Positions 36,569-44,850 are shown, numbered from the stretch's first letter. The stretch: 64,000 bases of DNA from Bin87 sp965116785 (GCA_965116785.1 OZ220731.1:558001-622000); one strand, 5' to 3'. Notes: a model not told the origin generated them from the sequence alone. Program-made: numbers and translations.

Positions 36569-37723
36569 ATGACGACCATCGCCTCCATCCTGGAACAGGC
36601 CCCCACCGTGGCCGCGGAATGGGCTGAGGAACGAGCCGATCGCCAACAGCGCACCAAGGCCGACCCCGCGGACTACGCTCGCCTGGGCCAGATCGGCGTC
36701 CCCCTGATGGCGGTGCCCACGGATCTCGGTGGCACGTGGGAGACCATTGAACAGTCCGCCCGCCCCATCTGCTCAATGCTGCGAAAACTGGCTGTCGGCG
36801 ACCCGTCCATCACCCTCGCCAGCGCCATGCATCATCTGGTGCTGGCGTCCTGGCGGCTGCCCTCAGTTCCCGAGCCGTTCACGGCAGGTTGGACCAAGCA
36901 ACGTAACACCGTATTCGACACCGTACACAGCGGTTGTTGGTGGGGCACCATCGTCAGCGAGCCCGGCTCCGGCGGCGATACCTCGCGCACCGCCAGCATT
37001 TGCGAACCCGACGGGGACTCCGATTTCGGCTATCGCATCTCCGGGCAGAAGCACTTCGGCAGCGGGTCCGGTCTCACTTCGTTCATGACTACCCGTGCGC
37101 TGGCCGCCGGCGAAACCGTCCCCGATCTGTTCTTCATGGAGACTCGAGACCATCCCTGGGACGGCTCCACCGGACTGAAACTAACCGCGGAGTGGCGCGG
37201 CCACGGCATGAAGTCCACCAATAGCCATGCTTTCCAGTTCTCCGAATTTCCAGCCACGCGCGTGGCCTGGCCCAACCATCAGGCCGAACTCATGGGTGCT
37301 AACGGCGGTCTGGGTGCTGCCGCTTTCACCTCGGTGATAGTCGGCGTGGTCGATGCGGCCATGGACTACGTTCGTCCCCGCATCAAGAACGGGATGGCCT
37401 CTGACCCCGGCTTGCGCGCGTTTCAGCAGGTTGAGTGGGCCCATGCGGAACAGGAAGCATGGCTAATCGGACAGGCGTGGGAAGGCGCCATCCGCTGCCT
37501 GGAGACCAACACCGGTCGCCGGGAGTTGCTTCTCGCCAAGGAAAGCGTGGCACGCCTCTCCGAGGACTGCCTGGGACGGCTCTGCAAGTTGTCCGGTGGC
37601 AGCGCGTACACGCGTTACTCACCTCTGTCCGTGTGGTATGACGACGTCCGCGCCTTGGGATACCTCCGGCCACCCTGGGCCCTCGCCTGGGACCAGGTAT
37701 TCCAGCAGAGCCTCGCCGAATAA
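36569..37723 (+). CDS. acyl-CoA dehydrogenase-family flavoprotein
   Basis: A 384-aa flavoprotein with the acyl-CoA dehydrogenase architecture: helical N domain, a beta domain with TIVSEPGSGGDTSRTAS and ISGQKHFGSGSGLTSFM, and a helical C domain (GGSAYTRYSPLSVWYDD). Acyl-CoA dehydrogenases and FMN-dependent monooxygenases such as DszC share this fold. No clear catalytic Glu or CoA-site pattern is visible, so a monooxygenase-type role in sulfur compound degradation is possible given the neighbours. It begins 4 bp after the Uma2 gene. Confidence 0.82.
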   Translation: MTTIASILEQAPTVAAEWAEERADRQQRTKADPADYARLGQIGVPLMAVPTDLGGTWETIEQSARPICSMLRKLAVGDPSITLASAMHHLVLASWRLPSVPEPFTAGWTKQRNTVFDTVHSGCWWGTIVSEPGSGGDTSRTASICEPDGDSDFGYRISGQKHFGSGSGLTSFMTTRALAAGETVPDLFFMETRDHPWDGSTGLKLTAEWRGHGMKSTNSHAFQFSEFPATRVAWPNHQAELMGANGGLGAAAFTSVIVGVVDAAMDYVRPRIKNGMASDPGLRAFQQVEWAHAEQEAWLIGQAWEGAIRCLETNTGRRELLLAKESVARLSEDCLGRLCKLSGGSAYTRYSPLSVWYDDVRALGYLRPPWALAWDQVFQQSLAE

Positions 37724-37784
37724 CCCGTCAAGCGTCGGCTTCGTGATTGGCGCGTCGGCGGCGGCAGGAGTACAATACCGCCCC

Positions 37785-38075
37785 ATGGTACGGTACGCTA
37801 GGCGCAACTACGCCATGTTGACATCCGTCGGCGCGATGGTCGTGACCATCATGCTGATCATATTCTTCGGGGCGTGGGCAGTTGCATCTGCCGGCGACGC
37901 CGACCTCTCCAGCATCACCAACTCCGCCACCAGCGGGTTTGCCGGCGCCCCTTATCAACCCGGTGCAGCACCGCGCGCTGCCGAATCCGATACTGTCCCC
38001 CGCTTGGCGTCGGCCACACCCGTTTCCGAAACTTGGTGGGGCAGATCCTTCCTGGTTGCCTGTCCGTTACACTGA
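37785..38075 (+). CDS. possible small single-pass membrane protein
   Basis: A 96-aa frame with a basic start (MVRYARRNY), one strong membrane helix (VGAMVVTIMLIIFFGAWAVA) and a Ser/Ala/Pro-rich exported tail. GGAG lies about 15 nt upstream, further than usual, and TACAAT about 10 bp upstream could be a -10. It sits in the 388-bp gap between the flavoprotein and the MFS gene. The hydrophobic segment makes a real gene likelier than chance. I do not recognise a function. Confidence 0.5.
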   Translation: MVRYARRNYAMLTSVGAMVVTIMLIIFFGAWAVASAGDADLSSITNSATSGFAGAPYQPGAAPRAAESDTVPRLASATPVSETWWGRSFLVACPLH

Positions 38076-38111
38076 CCGGTCGCCAATCCGTGCCCGCAGG
38101 AGCCCCTCTGA

Positions 38112-39518
38112 ATGGCCGCTTTGAATAGTACTCGCCGATCTTCCGGCGGTTTCCACTACGCGTGGGTGATCATCGCGATCCTGTCGATAGTCCAGATCTT
38201 CGGACAGTCCATTTCGATGTCGGCCGGCATCATGGTTCCCGAGCTCCGGATGCCTTTGGACGAGGGAGGCCGCTTCGGATGGTCCCCGGCAATCATCGGC
38301 TTTGCTCTGGCTGGGTACTACCTGGTGGGTTCGCTCACATCTCCGTTCAGCGGGCGGTTCGGCGACATCCTGGGAGCCCGAAAGCTTCTGATCGCCGGCG
38401 GGGTCCTGTTCGGCGGCAGCATGATCCTCATCGGTTTTATCACCCAGGTCTGGCAGTTCTTCATTGTCTACAGCGTCATGCTGGCGCTCACCTCTTCGAT
38501 TGCCATGGTCCCGCTGATGGCAGCGGTCAACCCCTGGTTCAAGCGAAGGCTCGGACTGGGCATTGGCCTGATGTGGGCCGCCGGCGGCGTTGGCGCGGCT
38601 GCGCTGGCCCCGGTCTATTCGTTGCTGTTGGTCAACTTCGGCTGGACCGCCACCTTCGTGGTCATCGGTCTGGTCGGCGGTGGCCTAACCCTGGGCCTGA
38701 TGCCGTTTTTCCGCAACCAGCCGGCCGAGAAAGGACTGATGGCCTACGGCGCGGCTCCCACTGATCCACAGCCGACTAAGTTCAGCGCGGAGGCCTCGAA
38801 GCTCCGCCTCAAGGTGTTTCAACGCCAGATGAAGCACACCCGCGCTTTCTGGAACCTGCCGGTGATCCACGGCATGGGTTGCGCCGGGCACGGCATAGTC
38901 CTGATTTTCGTCGTTGACTTCGCGGTCAACCGCGGCATCGAGTTCACCACTGCCGCGGTCATCCTCACGCTCATCAACGTGTTCAGCATTGCGGGGCGCT
39001 TCCTGGTGCCCATCATCACCGAGCGAATCGGCGGCAAGCTCATCATGTCCGCCGCTTTGGCCATCCAGGCCGGGTCTGTGGCTATCCTCCTGTTCGCAGG
39101 AGACATATGGGCCTTCTACCTCTTCGCCTGCGTCTTCGGCCTGGGCTTCGGAGGTGAGATGTCGGCTTACCCGGTGGTCAACCGGCAGTACTTCGGCACG
39201 GGTCCGGTGGCTACGGTGTATGGGTTCCAGATTTCCGGAGCCATGATGGGACACTTCATCTCCACGCTGGTGGCCGGTGTCATCATTCATTTCATCGGCT
39301 ATATCCCCGCGTTCATCCTGTCCATGGCTTTCAGCGGCTTTGGTGTGGCCGTCATCATGACCCTGGAAACCACCAAGCGCCAATTGATCCCGGACTGGGA
39401 GGAACAGTTGCCCCCCGAGGCGCGTACGCCGTCCACCAATGCGGCGCCCGCTATAGTTCCTCCGGCGGCTGCCGCCACAGGCGTCGCTTTCGGCAGCGCT
39501 GGCGGCGATGGCAACTAG
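38112..39518 (+). CDS. MFS transporter, oxalate/monocarboxylate-like
   Basis: A 468-aa major facilitator superfamily protein with about 12 membrane helices. The first loop has the MFS signature GRFGDILGARKL, the central loop (about 205-240) is cytoplasmic, and the C terminus is a soluble Ala/Pro-rich tail. The overall pattern resembles OFA and monocarboxylate-type porters. The substrate is unknown, but the position after a sulfur and organic-acid gene set suggests uptake of a small carboxylate or sulfonate. Confidence 0.88.
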   Translation: MAALNSTRRSSGGFHYAWVIIAILSIVQIFGQSISMSAGIMVPELRMPLDEGGRFGWSPAIIGFALAGYYLVGSLTSPFSGRFGDILGARKLLIAGGVLFGGSMILIGFITQVWQFFIVYSVMLALTSSIAMVPLMAAVNPWFKRRLGLGIGLMWAAGGVGAAALAPVYSLLLVNFGWTATFVVIGLVGGGLTLGLMPFFRNQPAEKGLMAYGAAPTDPQPTKFSAEASKLRLKVFQRQMKHTRAFWNLPVIHGMGCAGHGIVLIFVVDFAVNRGIEFTTAAVILTLINVFSIAGRFLVPIITERIGGKLIMSAALAIQAGSVAILLFAGDIWAFYLFACVFGLGFGGEMSAYPVVNRQYFGTGPVATVYGFQISGAMMGHFISTLVAGVIIHFIGYIPAFILSMAFSGFGVAVIMTLETTKRQLIPDWEEQLPPEARTPSTNAAPAIVPPAAAATGVAFGSAGGDGN

Positions 39519-39542
39519 CGGTCTCGCCGGCGGTCGCCTCTG

Positions 39543-39941
39543 ATGACCACCGACCTGGCCTTTCTGTGCGATTCTGCCCTTGAAGACCGGGGCAAGTTGC
39601 ACGCCCTGGGCGTCGGCATTGACGGGGTCACGGGCGGCTCCCTGCCAATGACCCACCCCCGGTTCGTGGTGGTCTGCGTCATGCGCTATTCCGTGGTGGA
39701 AGCCGGCGACAAGCGCATGGCCATCCGGCTACTGACTCCTGACGCCCGGGATGCCGTTCCGCCCATCGAGCAGAACATCACGCTGCCGTTACGCGACGGC
39801 GTGGTGGACGCCACCGCCAGGATCATCGCCGAGGTCAACGGGGTAACTTTCAACCAGGGCGGACCCCATGCTTTCCACGTTGCCATCGACGGAGCGGAGG
39901 TGGCCCGGCTGCCCGTCAACGTCAGCGTGCGCGGTTCCTGA
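39543..39941 (+). CDS. DUF6941-like hypothetical protein
   Basis: A 132-aa predicted all-beta protein beginning LAFLCDSALEDRGKLHALGVGIDG, which resembles the DUF6941 family. FHVAIDGAEVARLPVNV ends it. No catalytic residues stand out. It lies 24 bp after the MFS gene and 28 bp before the Ham1-like gene on the same strand, so it is probably co-transcribed. The family link is from memory of its N-terminal pattern and is moderately sure. Confidence 0.65.
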   Translation: MTTDLAFLCDSALEDRGKLHALGVGIDGVTGGSLPMTHPRFVVVCVMRYSVVEAGDKRMAIRLLTPDARDAVPPIEQNITLPLRDGVVDATARIIAEVNGVTFNQGGPHAFHVAIDGAEVARLPVNVSVRGS

Positions 39942-39969
39942 TCCCGGACCACTCTTCGGCGATTTTCCG

Positions 39970-40629
39970 GTGTCTGATCCCAAAATCCTGCTGGCCACGG
40001 GCAACGCCGACAAACAGCGCATGCTCGCGAGGCTCCTGGAGGGAACTCCGGTGCGGGTCGTGGCTCCCGCCGATCTGGGTGTCCGCGCCGACCCCGATGA
40101 GAGCGGCGACACCCACGAGGCCATCGCCCGGGCCAAGGCCGAGGAATGGTCGCGTGTCGCCGGCATGCCCGCAATCGCCAGCGACGGCGGCCTTGTGGTC
40201 CCCGTCCTGGGCGCGAATTGGGAGAGCCGGCACACCCACCGCTTCGCCGGCCCGGCGGCCGACGACGCCGAACGCCAGCGCCGGCTGCTGGGCCTGTTGG
40301 AACCCTACTCCGACGGCCAGCGCGACGCCGCCTTCGTTGAAGCCCTGGCCATCGCTGACGCCGGCCAAACCGTGGCGTCCTGGCAGGTGTCCGGCGCCAC
40401 CGGGCGGATCGTGGCCAGCCTTGCCGACCGAGGCGGAGATACCGACGGCAACGGCTTCTGGGTTTTCCCCCTGTGGTACTTTTCCCAGTTCGGTCGCACC
40501 TACGACCGGTTGAGCGACAGCGAGCGGGCCGGCTTGGGTGACCACTGGGAGGCGCTGCGCGCCCATGTCCGCGCGTTCATCCCAAACTGGTTGGCCGGCG
40601 TCTCCCCGCCTCCAAATGGACTACAATAG
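39970..40629 (+). CDS. divergent Ham1/RdgB-like nucleotide pyrophosphatase
   Basis: A 219-aa protein starting KILLATGNADKQRMLARLL, which matches the ATGN-K nucleotide-binding start of Ham1/RdgB, with AIASDGGLVVPVLG in the position of the SDDSGL loop. The C-terminal half (GFWVFPLWYFSQFGRTYDRL) resembles the FxYDP...T.aEl region only loosely. House-cleaning hydrolysis of ITP/XTP is the family role, but several key positions differ. GTG at 39970 is the start with no strong ribosome binding site. Confidence 0.7.
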   Translation: MSDPKILLATGNADKQRMLARLLEGTPVRVVAPADLGVRADPDESGDTHEAIARAKAEEWSRVAGMPAIASDGGLVVPVLGANWESRHTHRFAGPAADDAERQRRLLGLLEPYSDGQRDAAFVEALAIADAGQTVASWQVSGATGRIVASLADRGGDTDGNGFWVFPLWYFSQFGRTYDRLSDSERAGLGDHWEALRAHVRAFIPNWLAGVSPPPNGLQ

Positions 40630-40662
40630 TCGAACCCCAGCCCATCGCCGACGGAGCCTCCA

Positions 40663-41619
40663 GTGACCGCCCTGCACACCGAGAAAGAACCAACCGGCCC
40701 CGCTTCAGTAGAGGACGTGCAATCCCTCCTGCGCGACCAGGCTTACATAACCGACCGAGGTTTGGCCATCGCCATCTTCCTCGCGTTGAAACTGCGCCGC
40801 CCGCTATTCCTGGAAGGCGAGGCCGGCGTCGGCAAGACCGAAATCGCCCGTACCCTGGCCGCTGGCCTCGGCACCGATTTGATCCGCCTCCAGTGCTACG
40901 AGGGCCTCGACATCAATCACGCGGTCTACGAGTGGAACCACACCCGCCAATTGCTGGAAATCCGTTTGATGGAGGCCCGGCGCGAAGCCGAAAGCGGCGG
41001 CGATGCCGCAGACATTGATCTGTTCAGCCCGCAGTTCCTGATCAAACGCCCGCTTCTGGAAGCCATCGACGAGGGCCGGGACCGCGCCCCGGTGCTCCTC
41101 ATCGACGAACTCGACCGCTCTGACGAGGAGTTTGAAGGGTTCCTCCTGGAACTCCTGGCTGATTACCAGATAACCATACCCGAACTGGGCACGTTTCACG
41201 CCGCCTTCCCGCCCGTGGTGGTCATCACCTCCAACCGGACCCGGGAGGTCCACGATGCCCTCAAACGGCGCTGCCTGTACTACTGGGTCGATTATCCCGA
41301 CTACCAGAAGGAGCTCCAGATCGTCACCGCACGCCTCCCGGACGCCCCCCGCCAGCTGGCCCAGCAGGTGACCGGGTTCATCCAGGAGCTGCGGGAAACC
41401 GAACTCTACAAGATCCCCGGAGTCTCCGAGACCCTGGACTGGACCTCCGCTCTCATGGCGCTGAACATGCGAGAGCTTGAACCTGAAGTCATCGACGACA
41501 CCCTCGGCATCATGCTCAAGTATCAGGACGACATCGAAGCCGTCCGGGGCGAGCCGGCCCGCGCCCTCCTCGAGCGCTCGCGCAACCGTGGCCCCCGCCG
41601 CGGCGGCCGGAGGGGTTAG
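40663..41619 (+). CDS. MoxR-type AAA+ ATPase (CoxD-like)
   Basis: A 318-aa AAA+ ATPase. Walker A is GEAGVGKTE (about 52-59) and Walker B is VLLIDELDRSDEE (about 144-152). A sensor-1 Asn lies in VITSNRTREVHDAL, and RRCLYYWVDYPD is the arginine-finger region. MoxR ATPases usually work with a VWA-domain partner to mature metalloenzymes. CoxD serves CO dehydrogenase. No VWA gene is next to this one. The C-terminal RNRGPRRGGRRG tail is basic. Confidence 0.9.
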   Translation: MTALHTEKEPTGPASVEDVQSLLRDQAYITDRGLAIAIFLALKLRRPLFLEGEAGVGKTEIARTLAAGLGTDLIRLQCYEGLDINHAVYEWNHTRQLLEIRLMEARREAESGGDAADIDLFSPQFLIKRPLLEAIDEGRDRAPVLLIDELDRSDEEFEGFLLELLADYQITIPELGTFHAAFPPVVVITSNRTREVHDALKRRCLYYWVDYPDYQKELQIVTARLPDAPRQLAQQVTGFIQELRETELYKIPGVSETLDWTSALMALNMRELEPEVIDDTLGIMLKYQDDIEAVRGEPARALLERSRNRGPRRGGRRG

Positions 41620-41620
41620 C

Positions 41621-42793
41621 ATGGACACCAAGCACGTCGTCGTGGTGGGCGCCGGCATCGTCGGCGCGTCCATCGCCTGGCGCGTCGCGTCTCGGGGAGC
41701 CCGCGTCACGATCGTCGATCTTGCCGAGCCCGGCAGCGGCGCATCCAGCCACAGCTTCGCCTGGATAAACGCCGGCGCAAAAGAACCAGTTGGCTACCAC
41801 AATCTGAACCGCCGCTCGCTGGAAATGTGGCCCCGGTTCGCCGACGCCCTGAACGAGGATATCGGTCTTCGTTGGGGCGGCAAAGTGTCATGGGAGAACG
41901 ACGACGTGTCCGCTCAGGCGCTGCGAGCCCGCGTCCAACAGCTTCAGTCATGGGGATATCCGTCCCGCCTCGTCTCTCGCGAAGAACTGCAGGAACTCGA
42001 ACCGTCGTTGAACATCGGTACGGTATCCGCCGCCGAGTACAGTGAGAATGAAGGCCAGGTCGAACCGCAAATGGTTGTTGACGTCTGCCTCAACCGGCTG
42101 CGTGATCTGGAAGCCTCTGTTGTCACCGGGGTCGAAGTCACCGGATTTCGCAAGGACTCGCACGACCGTGTCGCTTCGGTTCACACCACGGTCGGTGACA
42201 TCGAGGCGGACATCGTGGTCGCTGCCGCCGGCACCGCCACCACTGCTGTGGCCGCCATGGTCGGAGTGAACGTGCCCCAGGCCGAGAGCCCGGGCGTGGT
42301 CATGCGCACCAGCCCCATGCCGTCCCTGTTGCAAAACGTGCCGGTAATTTACGCTCCGCCCCTGGAAGACGGGCGCCGCGAAATCCACCTCAGGCAATGC
42401 CCCGACGGCCGTCTCATGATCGGTGAGGGTGATCAGGAAAGCCTTGCCGAGGACGACAGCCAGGCCCACGCCGACGACCTCCTGACTCGGGCCTGCCAGC
42501 ATCTGCCGGGACTGGCCGGCGCCACTGCGGTTCCAGTGCCCGTTGGCTGGCGACCCATGCCTTTGGATGGTTACCCGGTCATGGGTTTCGCTTCAGAGAC
42601 GCCGAATCTGTACGTTGCCCTCACTCACAGCGGCGTCACGCTGGCGCCGGCGCTGAGCCAACTCGCGGCCCTGGAGATCTGCGACGACGCTCGGGCCGAC
42701 GCTGTCCTCGGGCCCTACCGCCCAGAAAGGTTCAAGGGCATGACACCGGATGCCGCTTCACTGGTGGGACACCCCCGAGCCCGGCATCGCTAA
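41621..42793 (+). CDS. DAO-family FAD-dependent oxidoreductase
   Basis: A 390-aa D-amino-acid/glycine oxidase-type flavoprotein. The FAD-binding start is HVVVVGAGIVGASIAWRVAS, followed by GSGASSHSFAWINAG and the C-terminal GWRPMPLDGYPVMG and LTHSGVTLAPALSQLAA. Substrates in the family are amines, D-amino acids, sarcosine and opines. ATG at 41621 follows the MoxR stop by 1 bp, with GGAGG 7 nt upstream. It is the last ordinary gene before the gene-poor stretch. Confidence 0.9.
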   Translation: MDTKHVVVVGAGIVGASIAWRVASRGARVTIVDLAEPGSGASSHSFAWINAGAKEPVGYHNLNRRSLEMWPRFADALNEDIGLRWGGKVSWENDDVSAQALRARVQQLQSWGYPSRLVSREELQELEPSLNIGTVSAAEYSENEGQVEPQMVVDVCLNRLRDLEASVVTGVEVTGFRKDSHDRVASVHTTVGDIEADIVVAAAGTATTAVAAMVGVNVPQAESPGVVMRTSPMPSLLQNVPVIYAPPLEDGRREIHLRQCPDGRLMIGEGDQESLAEDDSQAHADDLLTRACQHLPGLAGATAVPVPVGWRPMPLDGYPVMGFASETPNLYVALTHSGVTLAPALSQLAALEICDDARADAVLGPYRPERFKGMTPDAASLVGHPRARHR

Positions 42794-43234
42794 CCGGTTA
42801 TCCGCGCGCTTTTGCTTTCATCTCGCGCGGGGCGCGGGGTTCGTCCGCCGCCGGACCTGCCTTGGCGCTACCCCATCTGTCCGGAGTTGGACGGGCAAGC
42901 TATGGGGTCAGCGAACAACGTTGTTCGCTGACCCCGATTCGGCTTATGCGCCGATCTCTCTGGTTATTCCTGGTGGCGTCTCAGGACGCCACGGACCTCA
43001 GGCATGGCCCGGAGTTATATCCTCCGCTGCTATAGCCGCGCCCTCGGTCCGCTCGGACCCTCGTCTCCAATCCGGCTGGGAAAGCCTGGGCACGGTTTGC
43101 CGTCGGCCGGATGGGGTTCGGGCCAAACGCAAGCGCAAGATTGGAACTTCGGGTTGCCATGGATGGGCTTGGGCGCATCTTTTGTGCCGGTTTCGCGGCT
43201 TCGCTGGTCATCCGTACGACGCAATCGCGACAGC
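42794..43234. other. non-coding stretch with hairpins
   Basis: These 441 bp carry no supported gene. They contain the 32-bp palindrome at 42904-42935 and a perfect 8-bp hairpin at 42973-42992 (GTGGCGTC, TCAG loop, GACGCCAC). Short open frames occur on both strands, but none has a ribosome binding site or convincing composition. Confidence 0.5.
42904..42935. repeat. perfect 32-bp palindrome
   Basis: Left arm GGGGTCAGCGAACAAC (42904-42919) is immediately followed by its exact reverse complement (42920-42935) with no spacer. It lies about 110 bp after the DAO-type gene. The GGGTCAG...CTGACCC form resembles REP-type palindromes mobilised by TnpA-REP transposases, although no transposase is in the window. 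Confidence 0.9.
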
Positions 43235-43531
43235 CTATCGCGCCCCCACGTGGATCAGTGTTGCCGCGGGGAGGCTTCCAACATCCTGGCCGTACGCGTT
43301 GCCGCCGATGACGTGGCTCCCGATCACCGTGGACGCTTTCGTGTAGGTTCCGCCAGTGGATTCCGCCGACCAGACTTGCGTCGCGCCGTAGGGAGCCTGG
43401 TCCGCCGATGCCATCATCAAGACCATTACGGCGGCAAGCGAAACGCCGACCAAAGCGAATATCCACCATCCGCTCCTTCCTCTGCTGCCTCGTATCCTCG
43501 GTCTGCTTTTGTACATGTTTGCCGCTATCAT
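43235..43531 (-). CDS. small membrane-anchored or secreted protein
   Basis: A 98-aa protein with a strongly basic N terminus (KSRPRIRGSRGRS), one membrane helix (WWIFALVGVSLAAVMVLMMA) and a Ser/Thr/Gly-rich exported tail (ATQVWSAESTGGTYTKASTV). AGGAGG lies 5 nt before the ATG, one of the best ribosome binding sites in this region. It follows a frameshifted small gene and lies downstream of the regulatory array at 43870. I do not recognise a family. Confidence 0.7.
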   Translation of the reverse strand: MIAANMYKSRPRIRGSRGRSGWWIFALVGVSLAAVMVLMMASADQAPYGATQVWSAESTGGTYTKASTVIGSHVIGGNAYGQDVGSLPAATLIHVGAR

Positions 43532-43545
43532 GACCGCCTCCTGTT

Positions 43546-43808
43546 TCAGTTATGTTGCGGGATAGATTTCTTTCCCAATGGAGATGGTTGGTATGTCTGG
43601 TCGGGGGCAATGATGCCGATTTTTCCGACCATGCTGCCCGTGTGAACCGTGGAGCCGCGGTCGTTCCTTCCTTCCGGTATGGCGTTTCATCGATTCGGTA
43701 TATCTTTTGTTTGATCCCATCACCTGCGAAATGCCGGTGGTAGTCGAGCGTTGGGAAGGGACGGATTTCCCGACTTTGAAAAATGGACGGGGCCAGGCGA
43801 TCCCGCAC
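43546..43808 (-). pseudogene. small gene interrupted by a frameshift at a GGAA repeat
   Basis: From a GTG at 43808 with AGGTGG upstream, a protein-like frame reads to IYRIDETPYRKE. At GGAAGGAAGGAA the coherent reading moves to another frame, which continues GSTVHTGSMVGKIGIIAPDQ and stops at 43546-43548, 14 bp before the next gene. Three GGAA units are present, and four would join the two frames. It could be a real decayed gene, a sequencing error or slippage-controlled. The product is unknown. Confidence 0.4.
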
Positions 43809-43853
43809 TCACCCACCTGATTAGACCCTTGCCTCATCCCCGTCCATGCATGC

Positions 43854-43923
43854 ATGTTATCGTCCATTTGTGAAAACCAAGTGAAAATCAAGCGTGCATA
43901 TATGAACATAAAGTGAATGTTTG
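43854..43923 (-). promoter_or_regulatory. regulatory array A: 11-bp GTGAA-type direct repeats with candidate -10
   Basis: Plus-strand units start at 43870 (GTGAAAACCAA), 43881 (GTGAAAATCAA), 43902 (ATGAACATAAA) and 43913 (GTGAATGTTTG). Read on the minus strand they are TTGGTTTTCAC-type repeats, and a TAACAT hexamer (43859-43854) begins 10 nt beyond the last one. The 11-bp period is typical of OmpR/PhoB-class response regulators. It precedes the small minus-strand genes at 43808 and 43531. Confidence 0.7.
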
Positions 43924-44343
43924 CCTGTGGGGTGAATATATGTGCATTCCACGGTCGTCTACATATCTGATTTCTGACTTGACCTGTAGAATCCAGCGCT
44001 CCGGCGGCAATACTGGAACACTTCCATACCCGAACGGTTCCGTGGAATATTGTTTACCCGCAGAGCGGCGGCGATGCGGATCGACAACCAAGCGTCGTCT
44101 GAACAGTCGGGCGGTCCGGCCACTTTCCCCGCTATCAACATCGAGCCGCGCACTCGTTATCGCCGGTCCGGGCTGAACCATCTACGGCTTCAACGTCGGT
44201 CGAGGTTTCCCAGGAACCGTCACTGGAGCCAACGTCCGGCCTGTTGACAGCCGCTGCTCGTCTGCGACGGGGCCTGCGACTGCCTCGGTGCGGACGACAT
44301 CCGGAGCCGCGCGTCGGGTCGAGCCGCCGGCGCGGGTGGATAT
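43924..44343. other. gene-poor stretch between array A and the terminator
   Basis: These 420 bp have several short overlapping open frames on both strands with partly protein-like composition, such as a minus-strand frame around 43959-44153 and plus-strand pieces around 44075-44300 in shifting frames. None has a ribosome binding site or recognisable motif. They may be remnants of decayed genes. Confidence 0.4.
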
Positions 44344-44380
44344 AAAAAAGGGCCAGCGGGCTTATGTCGCTCGCTGGCCC
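44344..44380 (-). terminator. strong Rho-independent terminator for the small minus-strand transcript
   Basis: A 9-bp GC stem (GGGCCAGCG at 44350-44358 with CGCTGGCCC at 44372-44380) is followed on the minus strand by TTTTTT. It closes a transcript that would start near array B at about 44845, giving an RNA of about 500 nt. Confidence 0.88.
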
Positions 44381-44427
44381 CGTTTGCGGCGCGCTTATGT
44401 GTGTTGTTTGTTATGCCGGCCCCTTCA

Positions 44428-44586
44428 CTATGTGCTCCGAAGCCCTGGGATTGTGTTGGTGATATGGCGCTTATCCACGCCCCTCGATGTTGAGTTGGAA
44501 GACCCTGGTTCCGGCCGATTATGGAGCCGCCAGAGCCCCCGGTTGGATTTGATGGATGGCCCAATTTGAACCGTTGCCACCGCCAT
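44428..44586 (-). CDS. possible 52-aa small protein
   Basis: ATG at 44586 follows GGAGGG at a long spacing of about 12 nt and reads MAVATVQIGPSIKSNRGL through TNTIPGLRST to a stop at 44428. The product is basic, with no membrane segment. It lies between the Tat-like small ORF and the terminator. The region could instead be a non-coding part of a regulatory RNA. Confidence 0.35.
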   Translation of the reverse strand: MAVATVQIGPSIKSNRGLWRLHNRPEPGSSNSTSRGVDKRHITNTIPGLRST

Positions 44587-44626
44587 GTGGCGATGTTTCC
44601 CTCCTCAGTAGCGCGCCGCGGCGCTG

Positions 44627-44749
44627 TTATCCTTGAGAAATGATGGGCAGCGCCGGCCCCTCGAAGACCACGGGTAACGCGGCCATTGCCGCGACCGGCG
44701 CGAGTTCCCTCCGGGTGAGCTTGCTTATTGTGGTATTCCTTATGGCCAT
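44627..44749 (-). CDS. possible 40-aa peptide with Tat-like signal
   Basis: ATG at 44749 follows GAAGGAG at about 11 nt spacing and reads 40 codons. It contains SKLTRRELAPVAAMAALPVV, which has the twin-arginine and hydrophobic layout of a Tat signal, and then stops after SQG. It may be the surviving start of a lost exported enzyme or a genuine small peptide. It is the first ORF downstream of array B. Confidence 0.42.
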   Translation of the reverse strand: MAIRNTTISKLTRRELAPVAAMAALPVVFEGPALPIISQG

Positions 44750-44850
44750 GATTTGGTGCGCTCCTTCGATTTGTTTTGTGTGGACGAACGGGGAGGCTTT
44801 CCGTTTCGGTCTCACCGGCCCCGTGTGGCCTCGTCCGCATCTGTGAATAC

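Noticed and set aside
42981..43808. 275-aa minus-strand open frame
   Set aside because: It reads through the membrane-protein gene in another frame and through the non-coding stretch. Only its first 50 residues look protein-like, and they are reported as the frameshifted gene.
43913..44176. 87-aa plus-strand open frame starting in array A
   Set aside because: Its start codon lies inside a repeat unit, it has no ribosome binding site, and its composition is not coding-like.
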